64,000 nt of DNA, from contig MEFV01000002.1 of NCBI GenBank assembly GCA_001725255.1, positions 124,001 to 188,000 of the forward strand. The letters run 5' to 3'. Below are positions 1-10,532 of this stretch, in pieces. Source of the stretch: Comamonas sp. SCN 67-35. Lineage in GTDB: Bacteria > Pseudomonadota > Gammaproteobacteria > Burkholderiales > Burkholderiaceae_C. A program made the translations under genes and the position numbers. Each line of letters begins with the position of its first letter. Positions within the stretch are counted from its first letter, which is position 1. The notes below the pieces were generated by a model. It worked only from the letters and a program-made list of their open reading frames with translations. It was not told the DNA's origin and did not search any database.

Positions 1-1204
1 CTTCGCGTCCGGCAATTCTTTCGCCGCACCCCGGTCGCGCGAGATCGATCACCTGCGGCGCGATGCGCAGCCCCGATTCCAGGGAAAAGAACACGTTGAC
101 CCGCGGTGCGAGCAGCGTGCCCCGCGACTGCTCCAGCACCACCGCCAGGTGCCCCGACGCAAGGCGCACGAGCGAGCCCGTGGGGTAGATGCCCATGCAT
201 CTGACGAAGGCCTGGAAGACGCGGCTGTCGAAATGCCCGCGCGTCCATTCGGCCATGCGCCTGAGCGCGTCCGACGGATCCCAGCCGTTCTTGTAGGGGC
301 GGTTGGAGGTGATGGCGTCGTAGACGTCGCACACCGCGGCCATGCGCGCCAGCAGGTGGATGTCCGCCCCCATCAGGCGGTGCGGGTAGCCGCTGCCGTC
401 CATCTTCTCGTGGTGGTGCAGGCAGGCGTCGAGGACCTGTGGCGGCATCTTGCTCACGCGCAGCACCTCCGTGCCGAAGGCGGGGTGGCTGCGCATGATG
501 TCGAATTCCTCATTCGTGAGGCGGGCCGGCTTGTTCAGGATGGCATCGGGAATGCTGGCCTTGCCGATGTCGTGCATCAGGCCCGCCAGGCCCGCCAGGC
601 GCGTGGTCGCTTCGTCGAGTTCGAGCTGGCGCGCCAGCGCCAGCATCAGCGCCGAGACCGAGACCGAGTGCATGTAGGTGTATTCGTCGGCCGTCTTCAG
701 GCGCGCCAGGCTGATGAGCGCGCCGGGGTTGCGCGCCAGAGAACCCGCGATCTCATCCACCGTGGCTTCGGCACCGCGCGCATCGAGAGCGTGGCCCATG
801 CGCGCATCTTCGAACATGCTGAGCACCTGGGCCTTGGCACTGGCGCAGATGCCGCGCGCGCGCTCCAGTTCCTGCGTGGTGCTGGTGGGAGCGCGCTCGT
901 CCCGCGGGGCGAGCGCGATGATGGAGGCCGGGGCGGGTGAGGGTTCGTCGAGCCCGGCCAGCGTGGTGTCGATCTGCGCGTTCGCTTCGGTGAGCGAGAC
1001 GGGGCGCGCCACCTCGGGCACGTCGCCGCCCTTGTCGGTGTCGATCCAGACTTCCCGGATGGAGCTGCTCCGAATCCGGGCGACGTCCTCCTCGTTCTTG
1101 AGCAGAAAGCGCGTGCGCCAGAACGGATGCTCCATCCACGAGCCGCAGAACTCGTGGATGAACATGCCGGGAGACAGGTGGTGGACGTGGATGCGCTTGA
1201 GCAT
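1..1204 (-). CDS. HD-GYP domain phosphodiesterase with N-terminal DUF3391 (3' end beyond window)
   Basis: Predicted cyclic-di-GMP phosphodiesterase. The frame is open from an ATG at 1204 to the left edge, giving about 401 residues with the C-terminus missing. The N-terminus (MLKRIHVHHLSPGMFIHEF) is the DUF3391 domain usual in this family. The HD-GYP core follows, with GLMHDIGKASIPDAIL and the signature HHHEKMDGSGYP. The metal-binding histidines and aspartates are present, so hydrolysis of c-di-GMP is expected. It is divergent from recG with 55 bp between the start codons. An ATG near 1244 is in another frame and was not used. The left end reads ...VIDLARPGCGERIAGRE, so only a short tail should be missing. 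Confidence 0.9.
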   Translation of the reverse strand, partial: MLKRIHVHHLSPGMFIHEFCGSWMEHPFWRTRFLLKNEEDVARIRSSSIREVWIDTDKGGDVPEVARPVSLTEANAQIDTTLAGLDEPSPAPASIIALAPRDERAPTSTTQELERARGICASAKAQVLSMFEDARMGHALDARGAEATVDEIAGSLARNPGALISLARLKTADEYTYMHSVSVSALMLALARQLELDEATTRLAGLAGLMHDIGKASIPDAILNKPARLTNEEFDIMRSHPAFGTEVLRVSKMPPQVLDACLHHHEKMDGSGYPHRLMGADIHLLARMAAVCDVYDAITSNRPYKNGWDPSDALRRMAEWTRGHFDSRVFQAFVRCMGIYPTGSLVRLASGHLAVVLEQSRGTLLAPRVNVFFSLESGLRIAPQVIDLARPGCGERIAGRE

Positions 1205-1259
1205 GCCGGTGGGCGAATCGGCTGGAAAGCGGGAATGCGGGCCATGGTAGCCTGTTTGC

Positions 1260-3383
1260 GTGAGCAAAGCACCTGTTTCAGCGACACAAGGCACGGGACG
1301 CAGTCCGGCACGCCAGGCCATGGTCAGACTTGGCCTCGTGCGCGACATCGATCTGGCGCTGCACCTGCCGCTGCGCTACGAGGATGAGACGCGCATCGTG
1401 CCGATCAGGAACGCGCGCGAGGGCGAGGTGGCGCAGATCGAGGGCACGGTGCTGAGCTGCGAGGTGCAGCTGCACCCGCGCAGGCAACTCGTGGTGGTGA
1501 TCGATGACGGCACGGGGCGCTGCGAGCTGCGCTTTTTCAGCTTCTATCCCTCGCAGCAGAAAGCCATGGCCGTGGGCGAGCGCCTGCGCGTGCGCGGCGA
1601 GGTGCGCGGCGGCTTCTGGGGGCGGCAGATGGTGCACCCCGCGTTTCGCAAGGCCGAGGGGCTGCTGCCGACGGCGCTCACGCCGGTCTATCCCGCGTCG
1701 GCGCAGCTTCCGCAGGCCTATCTGCGCCGAGCGATCGCCACGGCGCTCACGCGCGTGCCGCTCGATGAAACACTGCCCGCGGATCTGCCCCCGCCACCGG
1801 TGCAGCTTCATCATGAAAGCAGGCCGAAAGGCTTGTGGAATCTGCGCGAATCGCTCCTGTTTTTGCATCATCCGACGCCCGAAGTCTCGCTGGCGCAGCT
1901 CGAAGATCGCACGCATCCGGCCTGGCAGCGCCTGAAGGCCGAGGAGTTGCTGGCGCAGCAGCTCTCGCAGTGCATGGCCCGGGCGCAGCGCGCGCGCCTG
2001 CGGGCGCCGGTGCTGGCGCCCTCGCAGGCGGCGGACAGCCTGCACGCGCAGCTGCTGGCGACGCTGCCGTTCACGCTCACGGCGGCGCAGCGGCGCGTGA
2101 GCCGCGAAATCGCGCGGGACCTGGCGCGCGCGCAGCCCATGCACCGCCTGCTGCAGGGCGACGTGGGCGCGGGCAAGACCGTGGTGGCGGCGCTGGCGGC
2201 CTGCGTGGCCATCGATGCGGGCTGGCAGTGCGCGCTGATGGTGCCCACCGAAATCCTCGCGGGCCAGCACTTCGCCCGGCTGGTGCAGTGGCTCGCGCCA
2301 CTGCTGGATGCGCGCGGGCAGTGCGTGGCCTGGCTCGTCGGCGGGCAGAAGAAGAAAGAGCGCGAGCAGATGCTGGTGCGCATCGCCAGTGGCGAGGCGG
2401 CGCTGGTCGTGGGCACGCACGCCGTGATCCAGCAGACGGTGCGCTTCGCACGGCTGGGCCTGGCCATCATCGACGAGCAGCACCGCTTCGGCGTGGCGCA
2501 GCGCCTGGCGTTGCGACAAAAGCCGGCCGATGCGGGAGAGGACGCGCCCGAGCCGCACCTCTTGATGATGACGGCCACGCCGATTCCGCGCACGCTGGCG
2601 ATGAGCTACTACGCCGATCTGGATGTCTCCACCATCGACGAGCTGCCGCCGGGGCGCACGCCCATCGTCACGCGCGTGATCGCCGACAGCCGCCGCGACG
2701 AAGTGATCGCGCGCATGGCCGATCAGGTGCGCGAGGGGCGGCAGACCTACTGGGTCTGCCCGCTGATCGAGGAAAGCGAGCAGCTTGATCTGCGCAATGC
2801 CACGGCCACGCACGCCGAGCTGTGCGAGGCGCTGCCCGGCGTCGCCGTCGGTCTGCTGCATTCGCGCATGCCGGCGGCCGAAAAGCAGGCGGTGATGCAG
2901 GGCTTCAAGGCCGGGCAGATCGCGGTGCTGGTTTCGACCACCGTCATCGAAGTGGGCGTGGACGTGCCCAACGCCAGCCTGATGGTGATCGAGCATGCCG
3001 AGCGTTTCGGCCTGTCGCAGTTGCACCAGCTGCGCGGGCGTGTGGGGCGCGGGGCGCCGGCGTCGGCCTGCGTGCTGCTGTTTTCGATGGGCGATAGCGG
3101 GCATCTGGGCGAAAATGCGCGCGAGCGCCTCAAGGCCATGGCGCAGACGCACGATGGCTTCGAGATCGCGCGCCGCGACCTGGAGATCCGCGGCCCCGGC
3201 GAATTCCTCGGGGCGCGCCAGTCGGGTGACGCGATGCTGCGTTTTGCCGATCTCGAGATGGACGGCGCCTTGCTGCAGTGGGCGCGCGCGGCGGCGCCGT
3301 GGATGCTGGAGCGGCATCCGCGGCTCGCCGGCCAGCACATCGAGCGCTGGCTCGGCGGCAGGGCGCAATTCCTCAAGGCGTGA
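1260..3383 (+). CDS. recG: ATP-dependent DNA helicase RecG
   Basis: Superfamily 2 helicase that remodels stalled replication forks and branch-migrates Holliday junctions. The 707 residues are close to the usual ~690-700. An N-terminal wedge/OB domain (IEGTVLSCEVQ and following, about residues 60-130) precedes the helicase core. Walker A (GDVGAGKTVVAAL) is near residue 300 and the DEQH box (IDEQHRFGVAQR) near 403. Also visible are TATPIPRTLAMSYY, STTVIEVGVDVPNAS, and the RecG-type C-terminal QLHQLRGRVGRG and GEFLGARQSG. The start is a GTG at 1260. It lies 61 bp upstream of oxyR on the same strand, an association common in Burkholderiales. Confidence 0.97.
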   Translation: MSKAPVSATQGTGRSPARQAMVRLGLVRDIDLALHLPLRYEDETRIVPIRNAREGEVAQIEGTVLSCEVQLHPRRQLVVVIDDGTGRCELRFFSFYPSQQKAMAVGERLRVRGEVRGGFWGRQMVHPAFRKAEGLLPTALTPVYPASAQLPQAYLRRAIATALTRVPLDETLPADLPPPPVQLHHESRPKGLWNLRESLLFLHHPTPEVSLAQLEDRTHPAWQRLKAEELLAQQLSQCMARAQRARLRAPVLAPSQAADSLHAQLLATLPFTLTAAQRRVSREIARDLARAQPMHRLLQGDVGAGKTVVAALAACVAIDAGWQCALMVPTEILAGQHFARLVQWLAPLLDARGQCVAWLVGGQKKKEREQMLVRIASGEAALVVGTHAVIQQTVRFARLGLAIIDEQHRFGVAQRLALRQKPADAGEDAPEPHLLMMTATPIPRTLAMSYYADLDVSTIDELPPGRTPIVTRVIADSRRDEVIARMADQVREGRQTYWVCPLIEESEQLDLRNATATHAELCEALPGVAVGLLHSRMPAAEKQAVMQGFKAGQIAVLVSTTVIEVGVDVPNASLMVIEHAERFGLSQLHQLRGRVGRGAPASACVLLFSMGDSGHLGENARERLKAMAQTHDGFEIARRDLEIRGPGEFLGARQSGDAMLRFADLEMDGALLQWARAAAPWMLERHPRLAGQHIERWLGGRAQFLKA

Positions 3384-3444
3384 CGGGAAACGGCAGGTGC
3401 GGGAAAATCCGCGCTGAATAAAAACCTATCCGGGAGACGGGGCG

Positions 3445-4407
3445 ATGACGCTGACTGAACTCAAATACATCGTCGCCGTGGCGCGCGAGCGGCACTTCGG
3501 CCGCGCGGCCGAGGCCTGCTTCGTCGCGCAGCCGACGCTCTCGGTGGCCGTCAAGAAGCTCGAAAAAGAGCTGGACGTAAAGATTTTCGAGCGCAGCACG
3601 GCGGACATCACGCTCACCACGCTCGGAGAGGAAATCGTGCAGCAGGCGCAGAGCGTGCTGGAGCAGGCGGCCGAAATCCGCGAGATCGCCAAGCGCGGCA
3701 AGGACCCGCTCGCGGGCGCGCTCACGCTCGGCATCATCTACACCATCGGCCCCTATCTGCTGCCGCAGCTGGTGCGCCAGGCGATCCGGCGCACGCCGCA
3801 GATGCCGCTTATGCTGCAGGAAAACTTCACCATGAAGCTGCTGGAGATGCTGCGCACGGGCGAGATCGACTGCGCCATCATGGCCGAGCCCTTTCCCGAC
3901 ACCGGCCTGGCGGTTGCGCCGCTGTACGACGAGCCCTTCCTCGCCGCCTTCCCCGCCACCCACCGGTTTGCCGAGCGCGAGTCGGTCTCCGCGCTGGAAC
4001 TCAAGAACGAGACCATGCTGCTGCTGGGCACCGGCCACTGCTTTCGCGACCATGTGCTGCAGGTCTGCCCGGAATTCGCCCGCTATGCGACCAACGCCGA
4101 GGGCATACGGCGCACCTTCGAAGGCTCGTCGCTGGAAACCATCAAGCACATGGTGGCCGCCGGTATGGGCGTGACGCTGGTGCCGCGGCTGGCGGTGCCC
4201 CAGGATGCGCTCTCGACCGTGCGCCGGCGCCGCTCCGACGAGCCCTCGGTGCGCTACCTGCCGCTGGTGGAGACCGAAGGGGCGGCGCCGCCGAGCCGCC
4301 GGGTGGTGCTGGTCTGGCGGCGCAGCTTCACGCGCTACGAGGCGATCGCGGCGCTGCGCAATGCCGTCTACGCGTGCAACCTGCCGGGCGTGCAGATGCT
4401 CACCTGA
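3445..4407 (+). CDS. oxyR: Hydrogen peroxide sensor / LysR-type regulator OxyR
   Basis: LysR-family activator of the peroxide response. The winged HTH is at the N-terminus (TELKYIVAVARERHFGRAAEACFVAQPTLS). The effector domain carries GHCFRDHVLQVC, which places the two redox cysteines at residues 199 and 208, the same numbers as the disulfide-forming pair of E. coli OxyR. That makes OxyR much more likely than a generic LysR protein. It is 320 residues long and starts at ATG 3445 after a GGGAGA-like ribosome site. Downstream is dps, a classic OxyR target, which supports a local peroxide-defence role. Confidence 0.95.
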   Translation: MTLTELKYIVAVARERHFGRAAEACFVAQPTLSVAVKKLEKELDVKIFERSTADITLTTLGEEIVQQAQSVLEQAAEIREIAKRGKDPLAGALTLGIIYTIGPYLLPQLVRQAIRRTPQMPLMLQENFTMKLLEMLRTGEIDCAIMAEPFPDTGLAVAPLYDEPFLAAFPATHRFAERESVSALELKNETMLLLGTGHCFRDHVLQVCPEFARYATNAEGIRRTFEGSSLETIKHMVAAGMGVTLVPRLAVPQDALSTVRRRRSDEPSVRYLPLVETEGAAPPSRRVVLVWRRSFTRYEAIAALRNAVYACNLPGVQMLT

Positions 4408-4449
4408 GCACGTCCGGGCTATCCTGATGATTGCCACAATTCATCGCGC

Positions 4450-4490
4450 GCGCTCTTGAATCAAGCGGTTTCAGCTATAGTTTTGCTAGA
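4450..4490. repeat. Partial copy of a Comamonadaceae-type intergenic repeat
   Basis: The stretch between oxyR and dps contains, on the minus strand, AAAACTATAGCTG followed by CGCTTGATTCAAGAGCG. This resembles the short dispersed 'TATAGCTGCTTGCGCTTG' repeats I associate with Comamonadaceae intergenic regions. A better copy lies upstream of glpK at about 6866-6960. Identification is from memory of the motif; no genome-wide count was possible. Confidence 0.35.
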
Positions 4491-4537
4491 CCCGCAGCCG
4501 CTTGCGGGCCTGTTCGCGAAACCTCAGGAGGAACACC

Positions 4538-5044
4538 ATGGCCAAGACCACGAAAACCGCCGCCCGCGGCGTCGCCATCAACATCGGCATCGGTGAAAAA
4601 GACCGTGCCGCCATCGCCCAGGGGCTCTCGCGCCTGCTGGCCGACACCTACACGCTGTACCTGACGACGCACAACTTCCACTGGAACGTGACCGGCCCGA
4701 TGTTCAACACCCTGCATGCGATGTTCATGCAGCAGTACACCGAGCTGTGGAACGCGGTCGATCCCATCGCCGAACGCATCCGCTCGCTCGGCCATGTGGC
4801 GCCGGGCTCGTACGCGGCCTACGGCAAGCTGGCCAGCGTGGCCGACGCGCCCGCCACGCCGCCCAGGGCGCTGGAGATGGTGCGCATCCTCGTCGAGGGC
4901 CACGAGGCCGTCGCGCGCACCGCCCGCGGCCTGTTTCCCGCCGTCGAGAAGGCGGGCGACGAGCCCACCGCCGACCTGCTCACGCAGCGCCTGACGGTGC
5001 ATGAGCAGGCCGCGTGGATGCTACGCTCGCTGCTCGAAGACTGA
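4538..5044 (+). CDS. dps: Dps-family ferritin-like DNA-protection protein
   Basis: Dps-type miniferritin that forms a dodecamer, oxidises and stores Fe(II) with H2O2, and protects DNA. It has 168 residues. The ferroxidase-site region reads [19 protein letters not shown] followed by VDPIAERI, which supplies the H/W, H, D and E ligands expected at the dimer interface. ATG 4538 was chosen because a near-perfect AGGAGG lies 6-12 bp upstream; the longer open frame has no ribosome site. Position directly after oxyR suggests peroxide regulation, but no clear OxyR tetrad motif was identified in the 130-bp gap. Confidence 0.95.
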   Translation: MAKTTKTAARGVAINIGIGEKDRAAIAQGLSRLLADTYTLYLTTHNFHWNVTGPMFNTLHAMFMQQYTELWNAVDPIAERIRSLGHVAPGSYAAYGKLASVADAPATPPRALEMVRILVEGHEAVARTARGLFPAVEKAGDEPTADLLTQRLTVHEQAAWMLRSLLED

Positions 5045-5108
5045 GCGCCCGAGCCCGCGGCGCGCGGGCGTCGTGCAGGCGCCGCGCGTTTTGCCGACAA
5101 TTTCGCGC

Positions 5109-6002
5109 ATGACCGACTCCGCGCTGCCGCTGGCGGCGCCGACGCGCCGCTCGCGCGTGGCGCTGTACCTGGACCTGATCCGCTTCAATCGGCCCGCCGG
5201 CTGGCTCGTGCTGCTGTGGCCCACGCTGGTGGCGCTGTGGGTGGCGTCGGACGGTTTTCCGGGCTGGCATCTGCTGGCGGTGTTCGTGCTCGGCACCATC
5301 CTTACGCGCTCGGCGGGCTGCGTCATCAACGACATCGCCGACCGCGCGTTCGACCGCCACGTCCAGCGCACCCGCACGCGCCCGCTCACCACGGGCGAGC
5401 TGTCGGTGGGCGAGGCCGCGCTCGTCGGCCTGGCGCTCACCGCACTGGCGCTGGCGCTGGTGCTCACCACGCGCCGGGAGGCCGTGGCGTGGTCGGCCCT
5501 GGGGGTGCTCGTGGCCGTCGTCTACCCGTACACCAAGCGCTTTCTGCCGGTGCCGCAGGCGGTGCTGGGCGTGGCCTTCAGCTTCGGTGTCCCCATCGCC
5601 TTCGCGGCCGTGACGGGCGACGTGCCGCCGCTGGCCTGGCTGCTGCTGGCGGCCAACATGGGCATGGTGCTGGCCTACGACACCGAGTACGCGATGGTCG
5701 ATCGCGATGACGACCTCACGATCGGCATCAAGACCTCCGCCATCACCTTCGGCCGCTGGGACGTGGCCTGCGTCATGGGCTGCTACGCGGCCTGCCTGCT
5801 GCTCACCGCGGGGCTGCTGGCGCCGCTGGCGCTCGGCTGGCCGTTCTGGCTGGGCTGGCTGCTGGCAGCGGCGCAGCTGCCGTGGCACCACGCGCTGATC
5901 CGCTCGCGCGAGCGCGCCGGGTGCTTCACCGCGTTCAGCCGCAGCCACTGGCTGGGCGCCTGCCTCTTCGCCGGCGTGGCGCTGGGCTTCGCGCTCGGGT
6001 GA
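5109..6002 (+). CDS. ubiA: 4-hydroxybenzoate polyprenyltransferase UbiA
   Basis: Integral-membrane prenyltransferase that attaches the polyprenyl tail to 4-hydroxybenzoate in ubiquinone synthesis. It has 297 residues with about eight predicted membrane segments. Both Mg-prenyl-diphosphate motifs are present: [15 protein letters not shown] near residue 74 and [12 protein letters not shown] near 191. The start at ATG 5109 gives the family N-terminus ([20 protein letters not shown]). It is convergent with proC, with 20 bp between the stop codons and no obvious terminator. Confidence 0.95.
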   Translation: MTDSALPLAAPTRRSRVALYLDLIRFNRPAGWLVLLWPTLVALWVASDGFPGWHLLAVFVLGTILTRSAGCVINDIADRAFDRHVQRTRTRPLTTGELSVGEAALVGLALTALALALVLTTRREAVAWSALGVLVAVVYPYTKRFLPVPQAVLGVAFSFGVPIAFAAVTGDVPPLAWLLLAANMGMVLAYDTEYAMVDRDDDLTIGIKTSAITFGRWDVACVMGCYAACLLLTAGLLAPLALGWPFWLGWLLAAAQLPWHHALIRSRERAGCFTAFSRSHWLGACLFAGVALGFALG

Positions 6003-6022
6003 TTGCGTTCAAGTGATCGCGT

Positions 6023-6856
6023 TCAGGCGCCGAATTCGGCGGCCAGCTCGCGCGCGCGTCGCTGCGCGGCCTCCAGTGCCTCGATGAAATGCTCGGGCAG
6101 GCGCGTCGCCTGCATGTGCGTGATGGCCGCGTGCGTCGTGCCACCCTTGCTGGTCACGCGCTGGCGCAGCACCTCGGGCGTTTCGTCGCTGCGGCTGGCC
6201 AGTTCGGTGGCGCCGCGAAAGGTCGCCAGCGCCAGGCGCTGGGACTGCTCGGCCGTGAGGCCCATCTTCGTGCCCGCCTGCACCATGGCATCGAGGAAGA
6301 GGAACACATACGCGGGGCCTGAGCCCGAGAGCGCCGTCACGGCGTCGAGCAGGCTTTCGTCGTCCAGCCAGAGGAATTCGCCCGTCGTGCCGATCACGCG
6401 CTCGATCTGCGCGCGGTCGGCGCCGCTCTCGCCCGCGCGCGCGTAGAGCCCGCTGATGCCCTGGCCGATCAGCGCCGGCATGTTGGGCATGGCGCGCACG
6501 ATGCGCTCGGTGCCGAGCCAGCGCGCGATGCTCGCGCTGGGAATGCCGGCCGCCACGCTCAGATGCAGCGCCGCGCGCACGTGCGGCGCCACGGGCTGGG
6601 CGGCCTCGCGAAAGACCTGGGGCTTGACGGCCCAGATCACGAGATCGGCGTGCGCGAGCGTGGTCGCGGCAGCCAGCGCATCCGGCTTGGCGTCGATGCC
6701 CCAGCGCTGCCTGAGCGCGGCGCGGGCCGCCTCGAAGGGTTCGACCACGGTGAGCTGATCGGGGGCGATGCCCTGGCCGACCAGGCCGCCCAGGATCGCG
6801 CCGGCCATGTTGCCGCCGCCGATGCAGGCGATGAGAGGGGTGAGGGCTTGTGTCAT
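6023..6856 (-). CDS. proC: Pyrroline-5-carboxylate reductase
   Basis: Catalyses the last step of proline synthesis, the NAD(P)H-dependent reduction of 1-pyrroline-5-carboxylate. It has 277 residues. The N-terminal Rossmann motif is IACIGGGNMAGAILGGL. Further along are AVKPQVF, RAMPNMPALIGQG, and the C-terminal substrate/dimerisation signature LSGSGPAYVFLFLDAM with TSKGGTTHAAI. It appears monocistronic and convergent with ubiA. Confidence 0.96.
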   Translation of the reverse strand: MTQALTPLIACIGGGNMAGAILGGLVGQGIAPDQLTVVEPFEAARAALRQRWGIDAKPDALAAATTLAHADLVIWAVKPQVFREAAQPVAPHVRAALHLSVAAGIPSASIARWLGTERIVRAMPNMPALIGQGISGLYARAGESGADRAQIERVIGTTGEFLWLDDESLLDAVTALSGSGPAYVFLFLDAMVQAGTKMGLTAEQSQRLALATFRGATELASRSDETPEVLRQRVTSKGGTTHAAITHMQATRLPEHFIEALEAAQRRARELAAEFGA

Positions 6857-6865
6857 GGGTTGCTT

Positions 6866-6958
6866 TCAAAAACAGAGCTTCTCACGCTTGCTAGAAGACG
6901 TTTTCAATATGGATTGTGTCTCGTATCGAATGGCAGAAAGCGCAAGCAGCTATCAAAT

Positions 6959-6960
<2 letters not shown>
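6866..6960. repeat. Comamonadaceae-type interspersed repeat between proC and glpK
   Basis: Read on the minus strand, the gap starts AAATTTGATAGCTGCTTGCG and ends TCTAGCAAGCGTGAGAAGC then CTCTGTTTTT. Imperfect complementarity (GCTGCTTGCGC against GCAAGCGTGAGAAGC) lets it fold back. The arrangement matches short intergenic repeats I recall from Acidovorax/Comamonas-type genomes. It overlaps the glpK stop codon and may act as a 3' processing or terminator-like element. Confidence 0.4.
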
Positions 6961-8482
<1,522 letters not shown>

Positions 8483-8532
8483 GGTCTCTCGGGTCTTGCG
8501 TCTTCGGGGCGGCGCGGCGGATGCGACCGCGC

Positions 8533-9300
8533 TCAATCACAGATTCTGCAGTCCACGTCGGCGTCGGCGAGCAGCCGGTTGAACGGCGCCAGCGGCTGCG
8601 CGCTGGTGTAGAGGCGGTCGATCTGGTTCAGGCGCGCCACCTCGGCCATCGCCGGGCGGTTGAACTTGCTCGCATCGGCCACCAGCCAGACCTCGCGCGA
8701 CTGGGCGATGATGGTCTGCGCCACCTGCACCTCGCGCAGATCGTAGTCGCGCAGGCTCCCGTCGGATTCGATGCCCGAGATGCCGATGATGCCGATGTCC
8801 ACGCGAAACTGCCGGATGAAATCCACCGCCGCGCCGCCGACGATGCCCCGGTCGCGCCCGCGCACCACGCCGCCGGCCACAACCACCTCGTGCGTCGGGT
8901 TGCCGCAGAGCACGGTGGCCACGTTCAGGTTGTTCGTGATCACGCGCAGGTTGCTGCGCTTGAGCAGCGCCTGTGCCACCGCCTCCGTGGTGGTGCCGAT
9001 GTTGATCAGCAGCGAGCTGCCCTCGGGCACGTCGCGCGCCACCGCCTCGGCGATGCGGTGCTTGGCGTGAGCGTGCAGTGCCTGGCGCTGCGCGTGGGCC
9101 AGATTCTCGGTGGTCGAGCCGGGCAGGCGCACGCCGCCGTGAAACCGCGCCAGCACCCCGCTGTCGGCCAGGCGCTGCACGTCGCGCCGGATGGTCTGCA
9201 GGGTCACGCCCAGCTCGTGCGCCAGCGACTCGACCTGCATCGCGCCGCGACCGCGCACGACTTCGAGCAGCTTGACTTGACGGGGGTTGAGGTCTTTCAC
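8533..9300 (-). CDS. glpR: DeoR/GlpR-family transcriptional repressor of the glycerol regulon
   Basis: The 255 residues form an N-terminal DeoR winged helix ([30 protein letters not shown]) and a C-terminal sugar-phosphate-binding ISOCOT-like domain ([43 protein letters not shown]). Such repressors typically sense glycerol 3-phosphate. The GTG start at 9300 fits the family N-terminus; a longer frame to 9396 would add an AT-rich, hydrophobic, promoter-derived peptide. It is divergent from glpS and upstream of glpK, so it probably controls both. Confidence 0.88.
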   Translation of the reverse strand: MKDLNPRQVKLLEVVRGRGAMQVESLAHELGVTLQTIRRDVQRLADSGVLARFHGGVRLPGSTTENLAHAQRQALHAHAKHRIAEAVARDVPEGSSLLINIGTTTEAVAQALLKRSNLRVITNNLNVATVLCGNPTHEVVVAGGVVRGRDRGIVGGAAVDFIRQFRVDIGIIGISGIESDGSLRDYDLREVQVAQTIIAQSREVWLVADASKFNRPAMAEVARLNQIDRLYTSAQPLAPFNRLLADADVDCRICD

Positions 9301-9322
9301 CCGTGCAACTGTAATGGGAACC

Positions 9323-9399
9323 AAAACGAACAAATCTTGGGGTAAATACTCATGCAATGCGAGCAAAAAAGAAAATAATAGAAAAATAACGAACATAAA
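9323..9399. promoter_or_regulatory. Candidate GlpR operator half sites in the glpR/glpS divergent promoter
   Basis: The AT-rich 131-bp gap holds AAAACGAACAAAT (9323-9335) and AATAACGAACATAAA (9385-9399). Both match one half of the E. coli GlpR operator (AWCGAACATW). A degenerate GCGAGCAAAAAAG lies between them. Direct half sites in the only divergent promoter of the glycerol module are where autoregulation and control of glpSTPQV would act. Confidence 0.5.
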
Positions 9400-9431
9400 C
9401 TCATGAGCGCGATGATTGGCGAGGGACAGAG

Positions 9432-10529
9432 ATGCAACTGGTGCTGGAGCAGGTGAGCAAGCGCGTCGGGCAGGAAACCTGGATTGCGCCGTTGACGCTC
9501 GCCCTGGTCGAGCATTCGGTCACGGTGCTGCTCGGCGCGACGCGCGCGGGCAAGACCAGCCTGATGCGCCTGATGGCGGGCCTGGACGTGCCCAGCACCG
9601 GTCGCGTGAAGGTCGACGGCCGCGACGTGACCGGCCAGCCCGTGCGCAAGCGCAACGTGGCGATGGTCTATCAGCAGTTCATCAACTACCCCTCGCTCAC
9701 GGTGGCGCAGAACATCGCCGCTCCCCTGCGTCTGCGCGGCGCAGCGCATGAGGAAATCGACGCCCGGGTGAACGAACTGGCCGCGCGCCTGCACATCGAG
9801 CCTTTTCTGCAGCGCCTGCCGTCCGAGCTCTCCGGTGGCCAGCAGCAGCGCGTGGCACTGGCCCGGGCGCTGGTCAAGCAGGCGCCGCTCATGCTGCTGG
9901 ACGAACCCCTGGTCAATCTCGACTACAAGCTGCGCGAGGAATTGCGCGAGGAACTGATGCAGCTCTTCGCCTCGGGCGACTCCACCGTGGTCTATGCCAC
10001 CACCGAACCCGGCGAGGCCTTGCTCCTGGGCGGGCACACCGCCGTCCTGCATGAAGGGCGGCTGCTGCAGTACGGACCCACCGCGCACGTGTTTCATCAC
10101 CCCCGGTGCGTGCAAGTGGCGCGCGCGTTCAGCGATCCACCGATGAATCTCGTGGCGGGCGCGCGCACGGAAAACGGCGTGCGCCTGCCCGGCGGCATGG
10201 AGCTGGTCCTGGCACTGCCCGCCGGCGCCGGCACGGCTGGCGCGCACGCTGACCTCACCGTGGGCGTGCGGGCCAACGCGCTGCGCCTGACGCCTCAGGA
10301 GCAATCGCTGCCGCTGCCCGGTCGGGTCGAGCTGGCTGAAATCTCGGGCTCGGACACCTTTGTCTACGTCACCACCGCTGTCGGCGAAGTCGTGTCGCGG
10401 CTGCCCGGTGTGCACCATTTCACGTTCGGGCAGGCGGTCACGCTGTATCTGAGTGCTTCGGAGGTCTATGTCTTCGATGCCGAGGGCGCGCTCATGCATG
10501 CACCCGTGCGCCCCGGGGGGGAGCGCTGA
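9432..10529 (+). CDS. glpS: Glycerol ABC importer ATP-binding protein GlpS-like
   Basis: Nucleotide-binding subunit of a carbohydrate-type (CUT1) importer; the gene order is that of the GlpSTPQV glycerol uptake system. It has 365 residues. Walker A is LLGATRAGKTSLMR, the Q-loop lies in VAMVYQQFINYPSLTV, the signature is LSGGQQQRVALARAL, and Walker B is MLLLDEPLVNLD. A C-terminal MalK-like TOBE domain follows (LTVGVRANALRLTP). It is the first gene of the operon, 3 bp from glpT. The H-loop position reads YATTEPGEAL, so the usual switch histidine appears to be replaced, making it the odd partner of the NBD pair. Confidence 0.9.
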   Translation: MQLVLEQVSKRVGQETWIAPLTLALVEHSVTVLLGATRAGKTSLMRLMAGLDVPSTGRVKVDGRDVTGQPVRKRNVAMVYQQFINYPSLTVAQNIAAPLRLRGAAHEEIDARVNELAARLHIEPFLQRLPSELSGGQQQRVALARALVKQAPLMLLDEPLVNLDYKLREELREELMQLFASGDSTVVYATTEPGEALLLGGHTAVLHEGRLLQYGPTAHVFHHPRCVQVARAFSDPPMNLVAGARTENGVRLPGGMELVLALPAGAGTAGAHADLTVGVRANALRLTPQEQSLPLPGRVELAEISGSDTFVYVTTAVGEVVSRLPGVHHFTFGQAVTLYLSASEVYVFDAEGALMHAPVRPGGER

Positions 10530-10532
10530 ACC

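Noticed and set aside
1278..3368. Long minus-strand open frame opposite recG
   Set aside because: It is the antisense of an unmistakable recG; high GC leaves long shadow frames. No domain or ribosome site.
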